A stretch of 64,000 bases of DNA, taken from NCBI RefSeq assembly GCF_947487305.1, contig NZ_CANKWH010000002.1, forward strand, positions 62,001 through 126,000, in the 5' to 3' direction. This stretch comes from an uncultured Paracoccus sp. Lineage in GTDB: Bacteria; Pseudomonadota; Alphaproteobacteria; Rhodobacterales; Rhodobacteraceae. Below, one piece after another: positions 48,748 through 57,578 of the stretch. Below the pieces are notes generated by a model. It worked only from the letters and a program-made list of their open reading frames with translations. It searched no databases and was not told where the DNA came from. A program made the position numbers and the translations under genes. Position 1 is the stretch's first letter. Every line of letters begins with the position of its first letter.

Positions 48748-50325
48748 TCAGCTGTCCTGGATCGGCAGTGCCACGAAGCGCGGCTCGCCGGCGCGACGGA
48801 TCAGAAGCAGGATCGACTTGCGGCCCGCCTCGCGCGCGTCATTGACCTGGGTTTCCAGGTCCGAGACCGCGACCAGCGGCTGCTGGCCCGCCTCGACGAT
48901 CACGTCACCGGCGGCCAGGCCCTTCTCGGCGGCGACGCCATCGGCGGCCACCTCGCGCACCACCAGACCATTCAGGTCCGGCGAGACGCCCAGTTCGGCG
49001 GCGATCTCGGGGGTCAGGGTCGACAGCGTCATGCCCATCATATCGCTGGCACCCGGGGCCTCCGACGTCACCGAGCTGGCACCGCCCTCGCCCTCGGCGA
49101 GTTCGCGGCGGCCAAGCGTCACCTGCTTGGTCATCCGCTCGCCGTTGCGCAGGATCACCACATCAACCGGCTCGCCCGCAGGCGAATCGGCAACGCGGCG
49201 CACCAGCGAGCGGGTGTCATCCACCGCGCCTCCGGCAAACTCGACGATCACGTCGCCGGCCTGCAATTCGGCCGCCTTGGCCGGGCCGTCCATCACCTCG
49301 GTGATCATCGCCCCCTTGGTGTCATCGCCGACACCAAGCGCCTCGGCCATGTCCGGGGTCACATCCTGGATGGTCACACCCAGCCAGCCACGGCGGGTCT
49401 CGCCGAATTGCTGCAGCTGGTTCACCACCTTGTCGACGACGTTCGAGGCCATCGAGAAGCCGATGCCGATCGAGCCGCCATTGGGCGACAGGATCGCGGT
49501 GTTCACGCCGATGACCTTGCCATCCATGTTGAACAGCGGCCCCCCCGAGTTGCCGCGGTTGATGGCGGCGTCGGTCTGCAGGTAGTCGTCATAGGTGCCC
49601 GACAGCTCGCGGTTCCGCGCAGAGACGATCCCGGTCGAGGCCGAGAAGCCCTGCCCCAGCGGGTTCCCCAGCGCCAGCACCCAGTCACCCATGCGGGCGG
49701 TGTCGGAATCGCCAAACTCGACGAAGGGCAGGTTCTGGTCATTGTCGACCTTCAGCAGCGCGATATCGGTCTTGGGATCGGTGCCGATCACCTTGGCCGG
49801 CAGGGTCTCGCCCGAATAGAACTCGATCTCGATCTCGTCGGCGCCGTCGATGACGTGGTTGTTCGTCACGATGAAGCCATCGGCCGAAATGACGAAGCCC
49901 GAACCGAGCGCGTTCGAGCGCTGCTGGCCGCGCGGTCCGCCGGGGGCACCCGGGCCGCCCTCGGGCATGCCGGGGAAGCCGAAATCACGGAAAAGGTCCG
50001 AGAAGGGGCTGCCTTCGGGGAAATTCGGGCCACCCTGGCCAAAGGTCGGCTGCGACACGACCGAGGTGGTGGTGATGTTGACAACCGCCGGGGCGACCCG
50101 CTCGACCAGGTCGGCAAAGCTGTCGGGCATCACCTGGCCGGGCACCTGGGCTTCGGGCGCGGTCAGCGGCTGGTTCTGGTTGGCGGCTTCCTGCGCCTGC
50201 TGCTGCGCCTCGGGCGAGATGTCCGAGGGCGCGGTCTCGACGGCCTGCTGCGCGCCCGCGACGCCCAGACCCAGCGACAGCGCGATGGCCGAGGCGGTCA
50301 GGAATTTCTTGGAACTCGACTTCAT
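48748..50325 (-). CDS. degP: periplasmic DegP/DegQ-type serine endoprotease
   Basis: A 525-residue HtrA-family protease/chaperone for periplasmic protein quality control. A signal peptide covers about 1-25. The trypsin-like domain shows the triad His (VTNNHVIDGADE), Asp (KTDIALLKVD) and Ser (NRGNSGGPLFN). Two PDZ domains follow (about 300-400 and 425-520). The start is ATG 50325 with GAGGA upstream. An in-frame ATG at 50340 is less likely. It lies downstream of hflKC in the same direction but is separated from it by a terminator and a candidate promoter. Confidence 0.94.
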   Translation of the reverse strand: MKSSSKKFLTASAIALSLGLGVAGAQQAVETAPSDISPEAQQQAQEAANQNQPLTAPEAQVPGQVMPDSFADLVERVAPAVVNITTTSVVSQPTFGQGGPNFPEGSPFSDLFRDFGFPGMPEGGPGAPGGPRGQQRSNALGSGFVISADGFIVTNNHVIDGADEIEIEFYSGETLPAKVIGTDPKTDIALLKVDNDQNLPFVEFGDSDTARMGDWVLALGNPLGQGFSASTGIVSARNRELSGTYDDYLQTDAAINRGNSGGPLFNMDGKVIGVNTAILSPNGGSIGIGFSMASNVVDKVVNQLQQFGETRRGWLGVTIQDVTPDMAEALGVGDDTKGAMITEVMDGPAKAAELQAGDVIVEFAGGAVDDTRSLVRRVADSPAGEPVDVVILRNGERMTKQVTLGRRELAEGEGGASSVTSEAPGASDMMGMTLSTLTPEIAAELGVSPDLNGLVVREVAADGVAAEKGLAAGDVIVEAGQQPLVAVSDLETQVNDAREAGRKSILLLIRRAGEPRFVALPIQDS

Positions 50326-50409
50326 TCGAATGGTCCTCATGTTCTTTTTCGATGATCCGGCGGGCCTCCGGCGCGTCCTCGCGGCGGGCGTCAGGATCGG
50401 GTTGATATG

Positions 50410-50434
50410 ACATGGATTTAGGGACGCGTTGCAA
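50410..50434 (-). promoter_or_regulatory. candidate heat-shock-type promoter of degP
   Basis: On the minus strand TTGCAA (50434-50429) is followed, 16 bases after its TTG, by CCATGT (50415-50410), close to the RpoH -10 form CCATnT. The leader would be about 75 bases. The -35 part is only a fair match. Confidence 0.3.
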
Positions 50435-50480
50435 ATAAACCACGCTCTCGGGCAGTGAACTGATCGTGACTTTTGTTACG

Positions 50481-50512
50481 AAAAGGGCGGGTCCGCATCA
50501 CGGCCCGCCCTT
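50481..50512 (-). terminator. terminator of the hflKC operon
   Basis: A 9-bp stem (AAGGGCGGG with CCCGCCCTT, 12-base loop) lies eight bases after the hflC stop. On the minus strand it continues as TTTTCGTAACAAAA. Confidence 0.75.
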
Positions 50513-50520
50513 CGCTATGG

Positions 50521-51735
50521 TCAATTCCCGGTTGTTTCCTCGTCCGGCGCCGGCTCTGCCACCGTGTCTGGCGCGGGTTCGCCCTCTGCTGCGGCCGGTG
50601 CGGCCTCGCCCTCTGCTGCGGCCGGCTCCGCTTCCGGCGCGACCGGCGGCACCATCTCCGAATGTTCCTCGGGCGGCGTCACCAGGCTTTCGGGCACCGG
50701 CGTCAGCTTCACCCCGGCGGATTCACCAAGCGGCTTGCCCTCACGGTCGGTCACGGTCGGCGTCACCAGCTCCTCGTCCGTCGCCGCTTCCGGCGCAGGC
50801 GTGGTGCCGGCGCTGTTTCCTGCCGGCACCGGCACGGAAGGCGGGTTGGCCCGCTCTGCACCATCGCTGGCCAGGTAGTCGAAGAACTCGCTGTCGGGCT
50901 GCATCACGAACGAGCTGTTGCTGCCCTGCAGCGCCCGTTCATAGGACTGCATCGAGCGCGAGAAGGCGAAGAACTCGGGGTCGCGGCCGAAGGCATCGGC
51001 ATAGATCGCGTTCCGCGTCGCATCGGCCTCACCGCGCACCACCTCGGCGCGCTTGCGCGCCTCCGAGGTCAGCTCGACCACGGTCCGGTCGGCGGCGGCG
51101 CGCACGCGCTGCGCCGCTTCGTTCCCGCGCGCCACCTCGTCGGCGGCCTCGCGTTCCCGCTCGGCCCGCATCCGGGCATAGGTGGCCGACAGGTTCTGCT
51201 CGGGCAGGTCGGTCCGGGTCAGGCGCACGTCGATGATCTCGATCCCGAGGCCGGTCGAGTTGCGCCGGGCCTCGTCGCGGATCTGGTTCATCAGGCTGGT
51301 GCGGTCATCCGACAGCACGTCGGTCGAGGGCACCGAACCCAGCACCTCGCGGATGGCGGTCTTGACGATCGGCTCCAGCCGCACCAGCGCCGCCTCGATC
51401 CCGGCCACGCCGACGGCCTGGCGGAAGCGGACGACATCGGTGATGCGCCAGCGGGCGAAGGCATCGACCACAAGGCGGCGGTCATCCAGCGGCGTCACCT
51501 CCAAGGGCGTGGTCGGCAAGCCGAGGATACGGTCGTCATATTTCACCACCGTGTCGAGGAACGGCACCTTCACCGCCAACCCCGGCTCTTCCTTCACATC
51601 GACGACGCGGCCGAGGCGCAGCACCAGCGCCTTTTCGCGCTCGTCCACGATGAACAGCGAGGACATGACCACCACGGCCACGACGATCAGCGCCGGAATG
51701 GCGATGACGGAGAGAAAGGATCTGGGCGTGGCCAT
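50521..51735 (-). CDS. hflC: FtsH regulator HflC with long C-terminal extension
   Basis: A 404-residue membrane protein of the SPFH/prohibitin family that, with HflK, surrounds and modulates the FtsH protease. One N-terminal transmembrane helix (about 7-27) is followed by the SPFH domain (about 28-200, VDEREKALVLRLGRVVDVKEEPG) and a coiled coil. The core ends near residue 300. About 100 extra residues rich in Pro, Ala and Glu follow, including an imperfect tandem repeat of AAAEGE(A/P)AP. The usual length is about 300-330. The start overlaps the hflK stop by one base (TGATG). Confidence 0.93.
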   Translation of the reverse strand: MATPRSFLSVIAIPALIVVAVVVMSSLFIVDEREKALVLRLGRVVDVKEEPGLAVKVPFLDTVVKYDDRILGLPTTPLEVTPLDDRRLVVDAFARWRITDVVRFRQAVGVAGIEAALVRLEPIVKTAIREVLGSVPSTDVLSDDRTSLMNQIRDEARRNSTGLGIEIIDVRLTRTDLPEQNLSATYARMRAEREREAADEVARGNEAAQRVRAAADRTVVELTSEARKRAEVVRGEADATRNAIYADAFGRDPEFFAFSRSMQSYERALQGSNSSFVMQPDSEFFDYLASDGAERANPPSVPVPAGNSAGTTPAPEAATDEELVTPTVTDREGKPLGESAGVKLTPVPESLVTPPEEHSEMVPPVAPEAEPAAAEGEAAPAAAEGEPAPDTVAEPAPDEETTGN

Positions 51736-52988
51736 CAGTTGGTCCCCCCGCTGGTCGTGGCATTGTTGGTTGCTGCGGTGTTCCCGCCGGTGTTGCTGGT
51801 GTTGCTGGCAGGCCGGTCACGGCGCAGCTGGTCCAGCGGCAGATAGGGCACCACGCCCTGCCCGCCAGCGGCCGACTGGTCGATGATGACCTTGTCCACG
51901 TCGCCCAGAACCTTTTCCATCGTTTCCAGATACATCCGGCGCCGGGTCACGTCGGGCGCCTTCACATATTCCTCGTAGACCGAGTTGAAGCGCGCGGCCT
52001 CACCCTCGGCGACGTTCACGGCCTGGGCGCGATAGGCCTCGGCCTGTTCCAGCTGCGATGCGGCCTCGCCTCGGGCATTCGCCAGCACGCGGTTGGCATA
52101 GGCATCGGCCTCTTTCTCCAGCCGGTCGCGTTCCTGCTGCGCGGCCTGCACCTCGCGGAAGGCGTCGATCACCTCTTGCGGCGGGTCGGCGCGGTCAAGG
52201 TTGACCCGGACCACGTTGATCCCCGATTCATAGGCGTTCAGGGTCTGCTGCACCTGGGTCTGCAGATCCTCGGCAATGGCACCCCGGTCGCGGTTCAGGA
52301 TCGGCGCCAGTTCCGACCGCGCGATAATGTCGCGCATGGCGGATTCAGCCACGGCGCGGATGGTGTCGCGCGGATCGGCCAGGTTGAACAGGTACTTGGC
52401 CGGATCGTTGATGTTCCAGACCACCTGATATTCCATGTCCACGATGTTCTGGTCGCGGGTCAGCATCAGCCCGCTATCCATCGGCCCGGCACCGGTGCCG
52501 ATCTCGGTCACGCGCTCGCCGGTGACCTGCACGATCTCGGCGGTGACGAACGGCCAGGGGGCAAAGTTCAGACCCGGCTCACCGACACCTACCGCGTCAC
52601 CGAACAGGAACTCGACGCTGCGCTCTTCGGGCTTGACGGTGTAGAAGCTCATGAACCCCCAGAAGGCCAGCGCGCCAAGCGCGATCAGCCCGATGGTCGA
52701 GCGGTTCATGCTGAAATTCGGCCGGCGCGGCCCCGAGCCGCCACCGCCGCCATTGGGGCGATTGCCGCCACGGCCGCCGCCCATTAGCACGCGCAGCCGT
52801 TCCTGGCCCTTCTTCATCAGCTCCTCGATCTCGGGGATCTGGTCGCCGCCCTGACCGGGTCGCTCGGGACGTTGCGGGTCGCGCGGGGGGCGTTGATCCC
52901 CCCATGGACGGTTCGAGGGACGCTTGCCGTCCTCATCGTCGCCGCCATTATTGCCGCCTCCGCCGCCCCAGGGGCCCTGATTAGCCAT
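51735..52988 (-). CDS. hflK: FtsH regulator HflK
   Basis: A 417-residue partner of HflC. The N-terminal about 90 residues are Gly/Asn/Pro-rich and cytoplasmic (ANQGPWGGGGGNNGG). A transmembrane helix follows (about 98-118, IGLIALGALAFWGFMSFYTV). Next come the SPFH domain (PEERSVEFLFGDAVGVGEPGL) and a coiled-coil tail with RLEKEADAYANRVLANARGEA. Length is normal for HflK. ATG 52988 is chosen over an in-frame start 13 codons upstream because the Gly-rich start is the family N-terminus. Confidence 0.95.
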   Translation of the reverse strand: MANQGPWGGGGGNNGGDDEDGKRPSNRPWGDQRPPRDPQRPERPGQGGDQIPEIEELMKKGQERLRVLMGGGRGGNRPNGGGGGSGPRRPNFSMNRSTIGLIALGALAFWGFMSFYTVKPEERSVEFLFGDAVGVGEPGLNFAPWPFVTAEIVQVTGERVTEIGTGAGPMDSGLMLTRDQNIVDMEYQVVWNINDPAKYLFNLADPRDTIRAVAESAMRDIIARSELAPILNRDRGAIAEDLQTQVQQTLNAYESGINVVRVNLDRADPPQEVIDAFREVQAAQQERDRLEKEADAYANRVLANARGEAASQLEQAEAYRAQAVNVAEGEAARFNSVYEEYVKAPDVTRRRMYLETMEKVLGDVDKVIIDQSAAGGQGVVPYLPLDQLRRDRPASNTSNTGGNTAATNNATTSGGTN

Positions 52989-53137
52989 GCAAATGCCCTT
53001 TTGCCTGTTGGTTTTCTTTGTCTGCAAACTGGGGCTGAGGGGGGGAATGTCAAGGCTTCGCCGCCCCTTTCCCCCGTGCCCCGCATCTGCGCTGCTCGGG
53101 GCCGCGACCGATCGTCGCAGCCCCTGCCCGGCCCCGA

Positions 53138-54403
53138 TCAGGGCCGGACGGTGCCGTCGCCCGTCACCAGGTACTTGAAGCTGGTCAGCTGTTCCGCACC
53201 CACCGGCCCGCGCGCATGCAGCTTGCCGGTGGCGATGCCGATCTCGGCCCCCATGCCAAACTCGCCGCCATCGGCGAACTGGGTCGAGGCGTTGCGCATC
53301 AGGATGGCGCTGTCGAGCCCGTTGAAGAACCGTTGCGCGGTCGCATCGTTCTCGGTCAGGATCGATTCCGTGTGCTGGCTGCCATGGTGGCGGATATGCG
53401 CGATGGCCCCCTCGACGCCATCGACCAGTTTGGCGGCGATGATCATGTCGAGAAACTCATGGCCGAAATCATCGGGCGCGGCCTGAACCGTGCCCGCGAT
53501 CTGCGCCAGTTCACCCTCGGCCCGGACCTCGACGCCGGCCTTGACCAGCGCGGTGATCAACTGCTCGCGCAGGGCGGGATCGGCGGCGCGGTCGATCAGC
53601 AGGCATTCCGCCGAACCGCAGATGCCGGTGCGCCGCGTCTTGGCGTTCAGCACGACCCGCAATGCCTTCTCCGCATCGGCGTCGCGGTCGGCATAGACAT
53701 GGCAGATGCCCTCCAGATGGGCAAAGACCGGCACCCGCGCCTCGCGCTGCACCAGCCCGACCAAGCCCTTGCCGCCGCGCGGGATGATCACGTCGATCAA
53801 CCCCTGCGCCTGCAGCATGGCCGAGACCGCCGCCCGGTCACGGGTCGGCACCAGCTGGATCGCCTCGGCCGGCAAACCCGCCGAAATCAAACCCTTGACC
53901 ATGCAGTCATGAATGGCTTTCGAGGAGTGCAGGCTTTCCGATCCGCCGCGCAGGATCACCGCATTGCCGGATTTCAGCGCCAGCGCGCCGGCATCTGCGG
54001 TGACGTTCGGGCGGCTTTCATAGATCACCCCGATCACCCCGATGGGCGTGCGCACGCGCTGGATATGCAGCCCGTTCGGCCGGTCCCATTCGGTGATGAC
54101 ACTGCCCACCGGATCGGGCTGCTCGGCCACCGCGCGCAGCCCGTCCTCGATACCACGGATTCGGTCCTCGGTCAGCTTCAGCCGGTCCATCATCGCGTCC
54201 GACAGGCCCTTCTCGCGGCCGAAGTCGAGGTCAAGGGCATTGGCGGCAAGGATCTCTGGCACCGACAGCCGGATCGCCTCGGCCGCGCCGATCAGGGCCG
54301 CGTGCTTGCGTTCGGCGCTGGCCTCGCGCAGGGCCGCTGTGGCCTCCTGCGCGGCGGCGCCCATGCGCTGGATCAGCTGCTCGGCGTTGTCCATGTCCTT
54401 CAT
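53138..54403 (-). CDS. proA: glutamate-5-semialdehyde dehydrogenase
   Basis: A 421-residue aldehyde-dehydrogenase-fold enzyme that reduces gamma-glutamyl phosphate in proline synthesis. The catalytic Cys is in [13 protein letters not shown]. Other family blocks are [21 protein letters not shown] and [12 protein letters not shown]. The start is ATG 54403 ([10 protein letters not shown]). ATG 54394 is the alternative. The usual partner proB is not beside it, so proline genes are split here. It is downstream of, but separate from, nothing in its own direction. The DUF1203 gene is divergent. Confidence 0.95.
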   Translation of the reverse strand: MKDMDNAEQLIQRMGAAAQEATAALREASAERKHAALIGAAEAIRLSVPEILAANALDLDFGREKGLSDAMMDRLKLTEDRIRGIEDGLRAVAEQPDPVGSVITEWDRPNGLHIQRVRTPIGVIGVIYESRPNVTADAGALALKSGNAVILRGGSESLHSSKAIHDCMVKGLISAGLPAEAIQLVPTRDRAAVSAMLQAQGLIDVIIPRGGKGLVGLVQREARVPVFAHLEGICHVYADRDADAEKALRVVLNAKTRRTGICGSAECLLIDRAADPALREQLITALVKAGVEVRAEGELAQIAGTVQAAPDDFGHEFLDMIIAAKLVDGVEGAIAHIRHHGSQHTESILTENDATAQRFFNGLDSAILMRNASTQFADGGEFGMGAEIGIATGKLHARGPVGAEQLTSFKYLVTGDGTVRP

Positions 54404-54498
54404 CCCCGGCCCCCTTGCGAATGAAACGCCCGAATTCTGCGCCCGTTCAACGGGCCTGCCCGTCATACCGGAGCGGAACCCAAAACAGGAGTCCCGAA

Positions 54499-54963
54499 AT
54501 GATCATCCGTTTCCTGCCGATCAAGAGCGAGACCGCAAACGCCCTGAGGCACGGCACCGACAGCTATGGCCTGTTGCCCGAAATGGTCGCCGCCTCGACC
54601 GGCAGCGGCACACCCTGCCGCCACTGCCTGGGTCAAGTGCCCGAAGGCAGGCCCTACCTGATCGTCGCCTATCGGCCCTTCGACGACCTGAACCCCTATA
54701 CCGAAACCGGCCCCGTCTTTCTGTGCTCGGACTATTGCGCCGCCGGCGGGCCGGATTTCCCCGCCGCGATGCTGACCAGCCCCGCCTATATCGTTCGGGG
54801 CTATTCGCGTGACGAGCGCATCATCTATGGCACCGGCGCGGTGGTCCCGACTGCTGAAATCGAGGCGCGTTGCGAGGAGTTGCTGACCCGACCCGAGATC
54901 GCCTTTCTCCACATCCGCAGCGCCAGCAACAACTGCTATCACTGCCGCGTCGAGCGCGGGTGA
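54499..54963 (+). CDS. DUF1203 family protein
   Basis: A 154-residue cytoplasmic protein of unknown function. It has three CxxC-like or Cys pairs, namely PCRHCLG, FLCSDYC and NNCYHC, which could bind a metal ion. LVAYRPFD-type text ([24 protein letters not shown], shown in part) is the family core. The start is ATG 54499, with AGGAG nine bases upstream. It is divergent from proA. Confidence 0.83.
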   Translation: MIIRFLPIKSETANALRHGTDSYGLLPEMVAASTGSGTPCRHCLGQVPEGRPYLIVAYRPFDDLNPYTETGPVFLCSDYCAAGGPDFPAAMLTSPAYIVRGYSRDERIIYGTGAVVPTAEIEARCEELLTRPEIAFLHIRSASNNCYHCRVERG

Positions 54964-55058
54964 GGCGGGATGATCATGCCATGAGGATCGCGCACGGGCG
55001 ACGATATCGCCCCTTTCGGGCAGAAACTCTCTGACGGATCGGGGGAAGGGCAAGACAA

Positions 55059-55135
55059 TGGCGCGGTTGACGGGGCTCGAACCCGCGACCCCCGGCGTGA
55101 CAGGCCGGTACTCTAACCAACTGAGCTACAACCGC
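55059..55135 (-). tRNA. tRNA-Asp (GTC), copy 2 of a tandem pair
   Basis: On the minus strand a 77-nt cloverleaf: acceptor GCGGTTG, D arm GCTC-AGTTGGTTA-GAGT, anticodon loop CTGTCAC on stem CCGGC/GCCGG, T arm CGCGGGTTCGAGCCCCG. CCA is encoded. It is identical in sequence to the copy at 55163-55239 and lies 27 bases downstream of it. Confidence 0.97.
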
Positions 55136-55162
55136 GCATATCTTGTCGGGCGAAGGTGTGTG

Positions 55163-55239
55163 TGGCGCGGTTGACGGGGCTCGAACCCGCGACCCCCGGC
55201 GTGACAGGCCGGTACTCTAACCAACTGAGCTACAACCGC
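55163..55239 (-). tRNA. tRNA-Asp (GTC), copy 1 of a tandem pair
   Basis: Identical in all 77 bases to 55059-55135, including the encoded CCA, and transcribed first. The anticodon GTC reads both Asp codons. Confidence 0.97.
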
Positions 55240-55361
55240 ACACTCACCTCCCCGGTCGATCGCCCGCCGGGGTGAGGGGCGGTTTACGCAGAGCTTGCGC
55301 AGAGGTCAAGGGCGGATCGCGCGAAAATCCGACCTTCCGGACAACAAGTTCAGATCCATGG

Positions 55362-55388
55362 AAAAAGGGGCAGCCGAAGCTGCCCCTT
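55362..55388 (-). terminator. rho-independent terminator of the PRC-barrel gene
   Basis: On the minus strand a perfect 10-bp stem AAGGGGCAGC/GCTGCCCCTT with TTCG tetraloop is followed by TTTTTCC. A second GC hairpin (CCGGCGCG/CGCGCCGG, about 55393-55417) lies between it and the stop codon. Confidence 0.92.
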
Positions 55389-55431
55389 GGAGCCGGCGCG
55401 GAACAGGCCGCGCCGGAAGGTCGTCAGACCC

Positions 55432-56271
55432 TTAGTTGCTGGCCGGAGCCGGCTCGCCTTCGGCCGGAGCCGCAGCCGGGTCCGCCGGGGCGGCAGCCGG
55501 GTCAGCCGGAGCCGCAGCCGCGTCGGCAGCCGGAGCCAGGGTGGCGGGCAGCATCATCGAATCGTCGAAGTCCGGCAGCGCGCCAAGCTCGTCGCGGGTG
55601 TAGTTGGTGGCGAAGATCACATCGTTGCCGAAGGTCGCCATCTTCATCGCGTCGGTGCTGATCAGCACTTCCTTGGCGCCAATGCCGAGGAAACCACCGA
55701 TGTCGACCACATAGCCGGCGACGACATATTTGCCATCGACTTCGTCGATCACGATGTCGCCGATGTCAGCGATCGAATCCCACTCTTCGGGAACCGCGTC
55801 GCCTTCCAGCACGCTCCATTCGCTGTCCGAGGGCTGGTTCGTGGTGTAGACCTGCAGGCCTTCAACCCAGCTCCCGAGCATGCTCGGCGTGCTGGCGTCC
55901 AGCGTCGGCTGAGCCTCGGTCGGCGCAACCACGGTCTCTTCGGCAGCTTCTTCGGTCATTTCTTCGGTCGCAGCGGCGTCAGCAGCGGCATCGGCCTCGA
56001 CTTCTGCCTCGGCAGCAGCACCGGCATCGGCAGCAGCGTCCGCAGCGGCATCGGCAGCCTCACCGGCCGCATCAGCAGCCTCGCCCGCTGCATCGGCAGC
56101 GGCATCGGCCGAAGCGTCGGCAGCGGCATCAGCCGCATCGGTCGCGGCGTCAGCAGCGTTCTCGGTGGCCTGCACGGCCTCTTCGGTGGCCGTCTCCGGC
56201 GTGTTGCCGTCCTGCGCAAAGGCCGGCACGGCCAGGGCAGCAATCGCAGCACTCATCAGCAAGCGTTTCAT
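55432..56271 (-). CDS. secreted PRC-barrel protein with Ala-rich repeats
   Basis: A 279-residue exported protein. The signal peptide ends at VPAFA (residue 19). Residues about 25-115 are a low-complexity run of Ala with Asp/Glu in units like AADAAADA and GEAADAA. The PRC-barrel domain covers about 125-245 (MLGSWVEGLQVYTTNQPSDSE, GDIVIDEVDGKYVVAGYVVD). The C-terminus repeats APADPAA. PRC-barrel proteins of this kind are typical general-stress genes in alphaproteobacteria, and an EcfG-type promoter lies 59 bases upstream. The molecular role is unknown, perhaps in the envelope. Confidence 0.85.
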   Translation of the reverse strand: MKRLLMSAAIAALAVPAFAQDGNTPETATEEAVQATENAADAATDAADAAADASADAAADAAGEAADAAGEAADAAADAAADAGAAAEAEVEADAAADAAATEEMTEEAAEETVVAPTEAQPTLDASTPSMLGSWVEGLQVYTTNQPSDSEWSVLEGDAVPEEWDSIADIGDIVIDEVDGKYVVAGYVVDIGGFLGIGAKEVLISTDAMKMATFGNDVIFATNYTRDELGALPDFDDSMMLPATLAPAADAAAAPADPAAAPADPAAAPAEGEPAPASN

Positions 56272-56329
56272 CGATGTTACTCCTCTTCGAAGCTATTGCT
56301 TGCGGGCGTCTTTTGCCCGTCACAGCCCC

Positions 56330-56355
56330 AACGCGACAACTTCGAAGCGCGTTCC
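56330..56355 (-). promoter_or_regulatory. EcfG-type general stress promoter
   Basis: On the minus strand GGAAC (56355-56351), exactly 17 bases, then CGTT (56333-56330). The spacing is the same as in the site at 44100-44125. The leader to the PRC-barrel start would be about 52 bases. Confidence 0.65.
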
Positions 56356-56419
56356 GCAGAAGATCGCAACTGGCGGAAATCCGCCAATTGTTGCCAATAA
56401 ACATTTGATAAGTCTTGCT

Positions 56420-57517
56420 TTAACGCGGGTGACTGATGCGGCCGCCGCAGACTGGACCGGGTGCGCCGGTGGTCGATGGCCCCGACGTGGGCAGACCGCG
56501 CATCACCCGCACGGCCAGCCAGCCAAAGGCCTGCGCTTCCAGCATGTCGCCATCTAGCCCTGCGGTTTCGACCGGCTGCACCGCGCAAGGCAGGACGGCC
56601 TGAAGCGCCGCCATGATGGTCGCATTGTGCCGGCCACCGCCGCAGACCAGCACCATTTCGGGCGGGCTCGGCAACCAGCGGAACCCTGCCGCGACCGAAG
56701 CGGCCAGCGCCCCCACCAGCGTCGCCGCCGCATCGGCATCGGGCAGAGGCTCGACAGCGGCAACCAGCCCGGCAAAGGCATCGCGGTCCAGCGATTTCGG
56801 CGGCACGCGCTCGAAATAGGGATGGGTAAGAAACGCCGAGACAATTGCGTCGTCCGCGCGACCCGAGGCCGCCAGCGCCCCGCCCTCATCCCGCATCTGC
56901 CGGAGGCGGCTGCGCACCAGGTCATTGATCGGGGCATTGGCCGGCCCGGTGTCGAAGGCGAGGCAGGCCCCCACGGCCTCGGGCGCGGCGGCGGCGGGAT
57001 CGACCCAGGTGATATTGCCGACGCCGCCAAGGTTCAGGAAGGCGACGGGCCGGGGCGGCAGATGCCCCGCCGCAACCGCCCATTCGGCGCAGGCCCAGTG
57101 AAAGAAGGGCGCCAGCGGCGCGCCCTCGCCCCCTTGCCGCACATCCTCGCTGCGGAAATCCCAGACCACCGGCCGCCCGATCTTGCGGGCCAGTTGCCCG
57201 CCATCGCCGGCCTGATGCGTCCGACCGCCCGCCGGGTCATGCGCCAGCGTCTGGCCGTGATAGCCGACGATCTCGGCCTCGGGGAAACCTTCCGCCAGCG
57301 CCGCATGGCTCGCCACCGAAATCTCGGCCGCATCCTCCACGCCCTCGCCGCCCGGCCATTGCCCCAGCGCGCCATGCAGCGCCGAGGCCTCATTGTCCGA
57401 ATAGGCGCGATAGGCGCTGCGCCCGAAGCCGCCGATCCTCTGGCCGTCGGTCTCGATCAGCGCCGCATCCACCCCGTCAAGCGAGGTGCCCGACATCATC
57501 CCCAAAGCCCGGATCAT
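56420..57517 (-). CDS. anmK: anhydro-N-acetylmuramic acid kinase
   Basis: A 365-residue sugar kinase that phosphorylates and opens 1,6-anhydro-MurNAc in peptidoglycan recycling. The N-terminus LGMMSGTSLDGVDAALIETDG is diagnostic. The catalytic Asp is in AFDTGPANAPIND, and LNLGGVGNITW and VLVCGGGRHNATIM are further family blocks. Length is normal. It is divergent from tyrS with 61 bases between the starts, an arrangement repeated in many Rhodobacteraceae. Confidence 0.95.
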   Translation of the reverse strand: MIRALGMMSGTSLDGVDAALIETDGQRIGGFGRSAYRAYSDNEASALHGALGQWPGGEGVEDAAEISVASHAALAEGFPEAEIVGYHGQTLAHDPAGGRTHQAGDGGQLARKIGRPVVWDFRSEDVRQGGEGAPLAPFFHWACAEWAVAAGHLPPRPVAFLNLGGVGNITWVDPAAAAPEAVGACLAFDTGPANAPINDLVRSRLRQMRDEGGALAASGRADDAIVSAFLTHPYFERVPPKSLDRDAFAGLVAAVEPLPDADAAATLVGALAASVAAGFRWLPSPPEMVLVCGGGRHNATIMAALQAVLPCAVQPVETAGLDGDMLEAQAFGWLAVRVMRGLPTSGPSTTGAPGPVCGGRISHPR

Positions 57518-57578
57518 CGCGCCTTTTCCTTTGTTGCCGTGGCAGGTATATCCGCAGCACTGAGAAGGAAAAACCCCG

